A program made the translations under genes and the position numbers. The notes under the pieces are model-generated. The model was not told the DNA's origin, did no database searches, and was given only the letters and a program-made list of their open reading frames with translations. From a bacterium (GTDB lineage Bacteria; Myxococcota_A; Bradymonadia; UBA7976; UBA1532), in NCBI GenBank assembly GCA_030426085.1, contig JAUHYW010000067.1, positions 1-60,040 on the forward strand: a DNA stretch of 60,040 nt, given 5' to 3'. Shown here piece after piece: positions 53,529-60,040 of the stretch. Numbering within the stretch: the stretch's first letter is position 1; each line of letters begins with the position of its first letter.

Positions 53529-55301
53529 ATGGCCCAGCAGACTCCCGGCGGCGTCGACTTCCTGCTCAGCGAGGTGGCCAGCCGGCCGATCTTCACCCCC
53601 GAGCAGTTCAGCGAAGAGCAGCGGATGTTCTACGAGAGCACGCTGGAGTTCATGAACCGCGAGGTGCTCCCGGTCAATGAGCGCATCGAGCAGATGGAGG
53701 ACGGCCTGCTGCCGGCGCTCATCGGCAAGGCCGGCGCGCTGGGCCTGCTCGGCATCGACGTGCCCGAGCAGTACGGCGGCCTGGGGCTCGACAAGACGAC
53801 CTCGGCCCTGGTCGGCGAGGCGATGGTGACCCAGGCCAGCTTCGCGGTGGCCACCGGGGTGCAGACCGGCATCGGCACCCTGCCGATCCTCATCTTCGGC
53901 ACCGAGGAGCAGAAGACGCGCTACCTGCCCGATCTGGTGGCCGGCGCGCGCATCTCGGCCTACTGCCTCAGCGAGCCCGGCTCGGGATCGGATGCCCTCG
54001 GCGCCAAGACCACCGCGGTGCGCGACGGCGACGACTGGATCCTCACCGGCGTCAAGCAGTGGATCTCCAATGCGGGCTTCGCGGACATCTTCATCGTCTT
54101 CGCCCAGGTCGAGGGCTCGAAGTTCACCGCCTTCATCGTGGAGCGCGGCTTCGACGGGGTGAGCTTCGGCGCCGAAGAGAAGAAGATGGGGCTCAAGGGC
54201 TCCTCGACCCGCCAGGTCATCCTCGAAGACGTCCGGGTGCCGGGCGCCAACCTGCTCGGCGAGATCGGGCGGGGGCACGTCATCGCCTTCAACATCCTCA
54301 ACATCGGCCGCTACAAGCTGGGCATCGCCGCGGTCGGCAGCGGGCGGGCGGCGCTCAAGCACGCGCTGGACTACGCCTCGGAGCGGCGGCAGTTCGACAC
54401 CCGGCTCATCGACTTCCCCGCCATCCGGGAGAAGCTGGCCCGGATGGCGGCGATCATCTACTCGACCGAGTCGATGGGCTACCGGCTGACCGGCATGCTC
54501 GACGACCGCATCGAGAGCCTCGACAAGCGTGATCCGGCCCACTGGAAGCACGCGGTCGATGTCATCAAGGACTATGCCATCGAGGCCTCGATCCTGAAGG
54601 TGCAGGGCAGCGAGGGCGTGAGCGTGGTGCTCGACGAAGCCCTCCAGATCTTCGGGGGTTACGGCTTCACCAGCGACTACCCCATCGAGCAGCAGCTTCG
54701 CGACTCGCGGGTCAACCGCATCTTCGAAGGCACCAACGAGATCAACCGCATGCTCATCCCGGGCACCCTGCTCAAGCGGGTGATGCAGGGGCAGGTCAAC
54801 CTCATGCCGAAGGTGCAGGCGGTGGGCGCCGCGGTCGAGGGCCGGGAGCAGGCCGAGCCGCCGGTGGACGACGCCGATCCACTGGCCCTGCCCCGCTTCA
54901 TGACCGAGCAGGCCAAGAAGGTCTACCTCTACGTCGCTGGCGCGGCGGTGCAGAAGTACATGGCCAACCTCGACCGCCAGCAGGAGCTCTTGATGATCAT
55001 GGCCGACATGATCATCGACGTGTTCGCCGCCGACAGCGTGGTGGCCCGGGTGAGCCAGCGGGTGGCCGACATCGGGCCCGAGAAGGGCGCCGCGCACCTG
55101 GCCCTGGCCCGGGTCGTGGCCACCGACGCCTACCGCCGCAACGCCGCCCGGGCGCGGGATCTGGCGGGCCACCTCGCCCACAAGCCGGCCCGGATGATCG
55201 CCGGCATCGACCTGCTCGCGCCGTACGTGCCCCAGGATCTCATCGCCGACCGCCGGACCATCGCCGCCCACCTCGTCAACGCCGGGCGCTACCGCTTCTG
55301 A
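53529..55301 (+). CDS. Acyl-CoA dehydrogenase, VLCAD-like long form
   Basis: A 590-residue flavoenzyme that introduces the 2,3-trans double bond in acyl-CoA in the first step of beta-oxidation. FAD-binding signature AYCLSEPGSGSDALGAKT, substrate pocket KQWISNAGFADIFIVFAQ, and the catalytic Glu region NRIFEGTNEINRM are present. The C-terminal 170-residue helical extension is the hallmark of VLCAD/ACAD9-type enzymes and of bacterial homologues that act on long chains. The ATG at 53529 has GGAGG close by; the longer frame from 53499 would begin inside the operator. Regulation by acyl-CoA through the upstream palindrome is likely. Confidence 0.95.
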   Translation: MAQQTPGGVDFLLSEVASRPIFTPEQFSEEQRMFYESTLEFMNREVLPVNERIEQMEDGLLPALIGKAGALGLLGIDVPEQYGGLGLDKTTSALVGEAMVTQASFAVATGVQTGIGTLPILIFGTEEQKTRYLPDLVAGARISAYCLSEPGSGSDALGAKTTAVRDGDDWILTGVKQWISNAGFADIFIVFAQVEGSKFTAFIVERGFDGVSFGAEEKKMGLKGSSTRQVILEDVRVPGANLLGEIGRGHVIAFNILNIGRYKLGIAAVGSGRAALKHALDYASERRQFDTRLIDFPAIREKLARMAAIIYSTESMGYRLTGMLDDRIESLDKRDPAHWKHAVDVIKDYAIEASILKVQGSEGVSVVLDEALQIFGGYGFTSDYPIEQQLRDSRVNRIFEGTNEINRMLIPGTLLKRVMQGQVNLMPKVQAVGAAVEGREQAEPPVDDADPLALPRFMTEQAKKVYLYVAGAAVQKYMANLDRQQELLMIMADMIIDVFAADSVVARVSQRVADIGPEKGAAHLALARVVATDAYRRNAARARDLAGHLAHKPARMIAGIDLLAPYVPQDLIADRRTIAAHLVNAGRYRF

Positions 55302-55330
55302 GCGCGGCCGGGGCCTGGGGGAACGCCCGG

Positions 55331-55360
55331 TTGGCGGATCGCGAGGATCGGGGATAGCCT
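55331..55360 (+). promoter_or_regulatory. Candidate promoter (TTGGCG - 18 nt - TAGCCT)
   Basis: TTGGCG (55331-55336) and TAGCCT (55355-55360) in the 106-bp gap after the acyl-CoA dehydrogenase; the start would fall in the 14-bp tandem duplication that follows. Confidence 0.4.
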
Positions 55361-55384
55361 GCACCGAGTCGCCTGCACCGAGTC
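55357..55384 (+). repeat. Perfect 14-bp tandem duplication
   Basis: GCCTGCACCGAGTC occurs twice head to tail (55357-55370, 55371-55384) in the leader of the next gene, overlapping its -10 element. It looks like a recent slippage or duplication and sets the leader length. Confidence 0.8.
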
Positions 55385-55407
55385 GAGCGCGGATCCCGCG
55401 GAGCCGA

Positions 55408-56580
55408 ATGACCGCCCCCATCCACTGTTGCTATCGCGGCTGCGCGCTGACCGTGTGGGCCCCGACCGACGCCGGGCTGACGGTGCAGCGCAGCAGCGCG
55501 ACGTGCACCGCCTGCCGCCGGGTCGCGCTGTGCCTGCCGCACTTCGAGGCGGTCGCCGAGAGCCAGCGGGATCTGCGCTGCCCCAACTGCCGCGAGCAGC
55601 GGTGGTACGTGCGGTTGATGAGCGGCGACCGGCTGCCCGCCGCGCTCGAGGTCGCCGTCCGGGCGACGGGCGGACGCATCGAGGCCGACGAGGCGCCGTC
55701 CCGCTCGACCGGGTCGGGCGGCGAGCCCGGTGACGCCCGGCGCGACGCGCTGGCCTCGATCTGGCGCTGGGTCCCGGCCAACCGGGTGCCGGCCGACGCC
55801 CGCATCCTCGCCCGGGGGGTCCTCGCCCGGGTGCACGCCAAGGGGGCCGTCGTCCTGGTCGACGGCCGACCCCTCGACTGGCTGTGCCCCGAGATGCCAT
55901 CGGCCGCAGCCCGCTCGACCGCCGCCGACGACATCGTGCTGGCCCACGGGCCCTCAGCGATGTCGTGCCTGTCCTGGGTCGGGCCCGAAGGCCTGCACCT
56001 CACCATCGCCGGGCTGCCCGACGGCGGGGTCGACCGCCCGGTCTTCGTCGACGCCCGCCGGTTCGTCTATGTGAGCCGGGCCCCGTCCAGCGACGAGTCG
56101 CTGTGGGAGGCGAACATCGAGCAGTCGACCCGGGTGCGCCAGCGGCGGGTGACGCATCTCGGCCGGGGGCCGCACCGCGCGCCGGCCCCGGTGGTGGTGC
56201 AGCACCGCGAGGCGGTGGTCGCGCTGGCCTCGGATGGCGAGGTCTGCGCCCCGGTGTGGATCCGGCTGAGCGACGGCCGGCGGACCCCGCTCGCGGCGCA
56301 CGGTCCCCCGCCCCGGGCTCTGGTCGGCGCCGCCCGGGGTCGGCGGGCGGCGTGGATCGACGCCGACGGCACGGTGCGCTGCGCTGGCGAGCACCACCCG
56401 ATGCAATCGCTGGGGCGAACCGACGGACACCTGCTCGCGATCACCGAGGACGGGCGCGCCGTCGCGTGGACCACCGGGGATGCGCCGGGCGCCATCGAGA
56501 CCTGCGACCTGCGGACCGGGGCTGTCCATCGCGACCCGCTGCAAGCGCCGCTCGCCTGGCTCGGGCCCCGCTCGACCTGA
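55408..56580 (+). CDS. Unknown protein with zinc-ribbon start and propeller-like body
   Basis: Not recognised. The 390-residue product has eight cysteines in the first 65 residues arranged in pairs (HCCYRGC, CTACRR, CLPH, CPNCRE), which suggests a zinc ribbon or treble clef. From about 110 the sequence is beta-rich with repeats of the type VGPEGLHLTIAGLPDGG, REAVVALASDGEVCAPVWIR and GRRAAWIDADGTVRCAGE, resembling a WD/YVTN-like propeller. No signal peptide. Upstream is a TTGGCG promoter and a 14-bp tandem repeat. It stands alone between a beta-oxidation gene and APS kinase; function unknown. Confidence 0.7.
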   Translation: MTAPIHCCYRGCALTVWAPTDAGLTVQRSSATCTACRRVALCLPHFEAVAESQRDLRCPNCREQRWYVRLMSGDRLPAALEVAVRATGGRIEADEAPSRSTGSGGEPGDARRDALASIWRWVPANRVPADARILARGVLARVHAKGAVVLVDGRPLDWLCPEMPSAAARSTAADDIVLAHGPSAMSCLSWVGPEGLHLTIAGLPDGGVDRPVFVDARRFVYVSRAPSSDESLWEANIEQSTRVRQRRVTHLGRGPHRAPAPVVVQHREAVVALASDGEVCAPVWIRLSDGRRTPLAAHGPPPRALVGAARGRRAAWIDADGTVRCAGEHHPMQSLGRTDGHLLAITEDGRAVAWTTGDAPGAIETCDLRTGAVHRDPLQAPLAWLGPRST

Positions 56581-56586
56581 TCCCGC

Positions 56587-57213
56587 TCAGCCCTCGAGCG
56601 GCGGGAAGACGCCCCCCGCCACCAGCATGCGCTCCAGATCGGCGACGCAGTCGTCGAGCGCCCGATCGGCGGTGTTCAGCGTCAACTCGGGCGCGGTCGG
56701 CGGCTCGTAGGGCGAGTCGATGCCGGTGAACCGGGCGATGTGGCCCGCGCGGGCCTTCTGATACAGCCCCTTGGGATCGCGGTCTTCACACACCGCCAGC
56801 GGCGTGGCGACGTGCACCTCGAAGAACCGCCCCGCCGGGACCCGCTCGCGCACGGCGGCCCGATCGGCGGCGAAGGGCGAGATGAAGGCCGCGATGACGA
56901 TGAGCCCCGCATCGGCGAAGAGCGCCGCGACGTGGCCCACCCGGCGGATGTTCTCCGCCCGATCGGCGTCGCCGAAGCCCAGATCGCCGTTGAGCCCGTG
57001 GCGCACGTTGTCCCCGTCGAGCACGTAGGCCGGCCGCCCGGCGCGCACCAGGCGGTCTTCGAGGGCCATGGCGACGGTCGACTTGCCCGACCCCGAGAGG
57101 CCGGTCAACCAGACGACCGCGCCCGACTGGCCCAGGGCCGCCCGGCGGGCCTCGGGGTCGATGCGGGTGCGATGCCAGGTGAGGTTGCGGTCGGCGGGAT
57201 CGGGTGACGTCAT
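56587..57213 (-). CDS. cysC: Adenylylsulfate (APS) kinase
   Basis: Phosphorylates APS at the 3' position to give PAPS, the sulfate donor for sulfotransferases and one route of sulfate assimilation. The 208-residue single-domain enzyme has Walker [32 protein letters not shown], the APS-kinase ISPFAADR, and the lid [10 protein letters not shown]. No cysD/N sulfurylase or PAPS reductase is in the window. The ATG at 57211-57213 lacks a ribosome site, and a -10-like CATGGT lies only 6 nt upstream, so it may be leaderless. The only other sulfur genes are those of the SulP operon 30 kb away. Confidence 0.95.
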   Translation of the reverse strand: MTSPDPADRNLTWHRTRIDPEARRAALGQSGAVVWLTGLSGSGKSTVAMALEDRLVRAGRPAYVLDGDNVRHGLNGDLGFGDADRAENIRRVGHVAALFADAGLIVIAAFISPFAADRAAVRERVPAGRFFEVHVATPLAVCEDRDPKGLYQKARAGHIARFTGIDSPYEPPTAPELTLNTADRALDDCVADLERMLVAGGVFPPLEG

Positions 57214-57219
57214 GGCCGC

Positions 57220-57248
57220 ACCATGCCAGCCCCGGCAGCCCGCGGCAA
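57220..57248 (-). promoter_or_regulatory. Candidate promoter of cysC
   Basis: Minus strand TTGCCG (57243-57248), a 17-nt spacer and CATGGT (57220-57225), 6 nt from the ATG. Weak on the -10. Confidence 0.35.
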
Positions 57249-57287
57249 CGGGCCTCGCGCCGGCGGCGCCGGGTTTCGACGGTACCG

Positions 57288-57317
57288 TTGAATTACAGAA
57301 AGAGCGGTCGCTAGGAT
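57288..57317 (+). promoter_or_regulatory. Promoter of the right-edge lipoprotein gene (TTGAAT - 18 nt - TAGGAT)
   Basis: TTGAAT (57288-57293) and TAGGAT (57312-57317), followed by a leader with the strong ribosome site GGAGGAAGG before ATG 57346. The paralogue at the left edge lacks such a leader. Confidence 0.55.
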
Positions 57318-57345
57318 GGCGCCACCCATCATCGGAGGAAGGCTC

Positions 57346-60040
<2,695 letters not shown>

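Noticed and set aside
53511-55421. 636-residue frame antisense to the acyl-CoA dehydrogenase
   Set aside because: Shadow; the sense protein carries all family motifs and a regulated promoter.

Overview
The window is very GC-rich DNA (well over 70 % by eye) from a bacterium that is most likely a member of the Myxococcota or a close deltaproteobacterial relative. The pointers are large secreted lipoproteins with MopE-like C-D-G-x-D-N-D-C-D repeats, DUF4388/PATAN-type and PEGA-domain proteins, TPR and HEAT proteins, and a sigma-54 activator. No rRNA, tRNA, CRISPR, integrase or transposase gene was seen. Coding density is high and no gap between genes exceeds about 215 bp. Most long reverse-strand reading frames are GC-driven shadows and are left out.

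Layout. 1-1833 (-): 3'-truncated MopE-like lipoprotein. 2046-3104 (-): DnaJ, divergent from serA (3277-4896), with which it shares a promoter region. 5016-5720 (-): small coiled-coil secreted protein. 5876-7752 (+): TPR protein coupled to an unknown protein. 7870-17752 (+): PPDK, two secreted lipoproteins, a TrpF-like protein and a HEAT-repeat protein, mostly with overlapping starts and stops. 17832-21290 (+): pyruvate carboxylase followed by a hairpin. 21414-23324 (+): BASS-family transporter and a PspF-sized sigma-54 activator. 23263-26985 (-): sulfur operon of two YeeE/YedE halves, a persulfide dioxygenase and a SulP permease, preceded by a sigma-54-like promoter and a palindrome. 27156-30931 (-): SpoIID-like lipoprotein coupled to an extremely cysteine-rich lipoprotein. 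31048-38619 (+): a giant protein joining a sacsin-type GHKL ATPase to a transglutaminase-like domain, interrupted in frame by a 166-bp cruciform-forming element. 38682-39335 (-): SprT-like metalloprotein. 39581-43683 (+): guaB-guaA-LPP20-like-PEGA run. 43820-46948 (+): two PATAN/DUF4388-type proteins, one with a J domain lacking HPD. 47078-48178 (+): SIS-fold sugar-phosphate isomerase, converging on a YfgM-BamB pair (48138-50230, -). 50378-53423 (+): outer-membrane barrel protein and Lon. 53529-55301 (+): acyl-CoA dehydrogenase under a FadR-type palindrome. 55408-56580 (+): zinc-binding/propeller unknown. 56587-57213 (-): APS kinase. 57346-60040 (+): 3'-truncated paralogue of the first gene.

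How the genes fit together. Central carbon (PPDK, pyruvate carboxylase), serine and GMP synthesis, and protein quality control (DnaJ, Lon, YfgM/BamB) are housekeeping. The sulfur block (YeeE/YedE, persulfide dioxygenase, SulP) looks like a regulated uptake and sulfane-sulfur oxidation unit, and the sigma-54 activator at its far end is the natural candidate regulator. The most unusual item is the lone GHKL-transglutaminase giant. Both window edges fall inside the glycine-rich tails of paralogous genes, which suggests a contig broken at low-complexity sequence.
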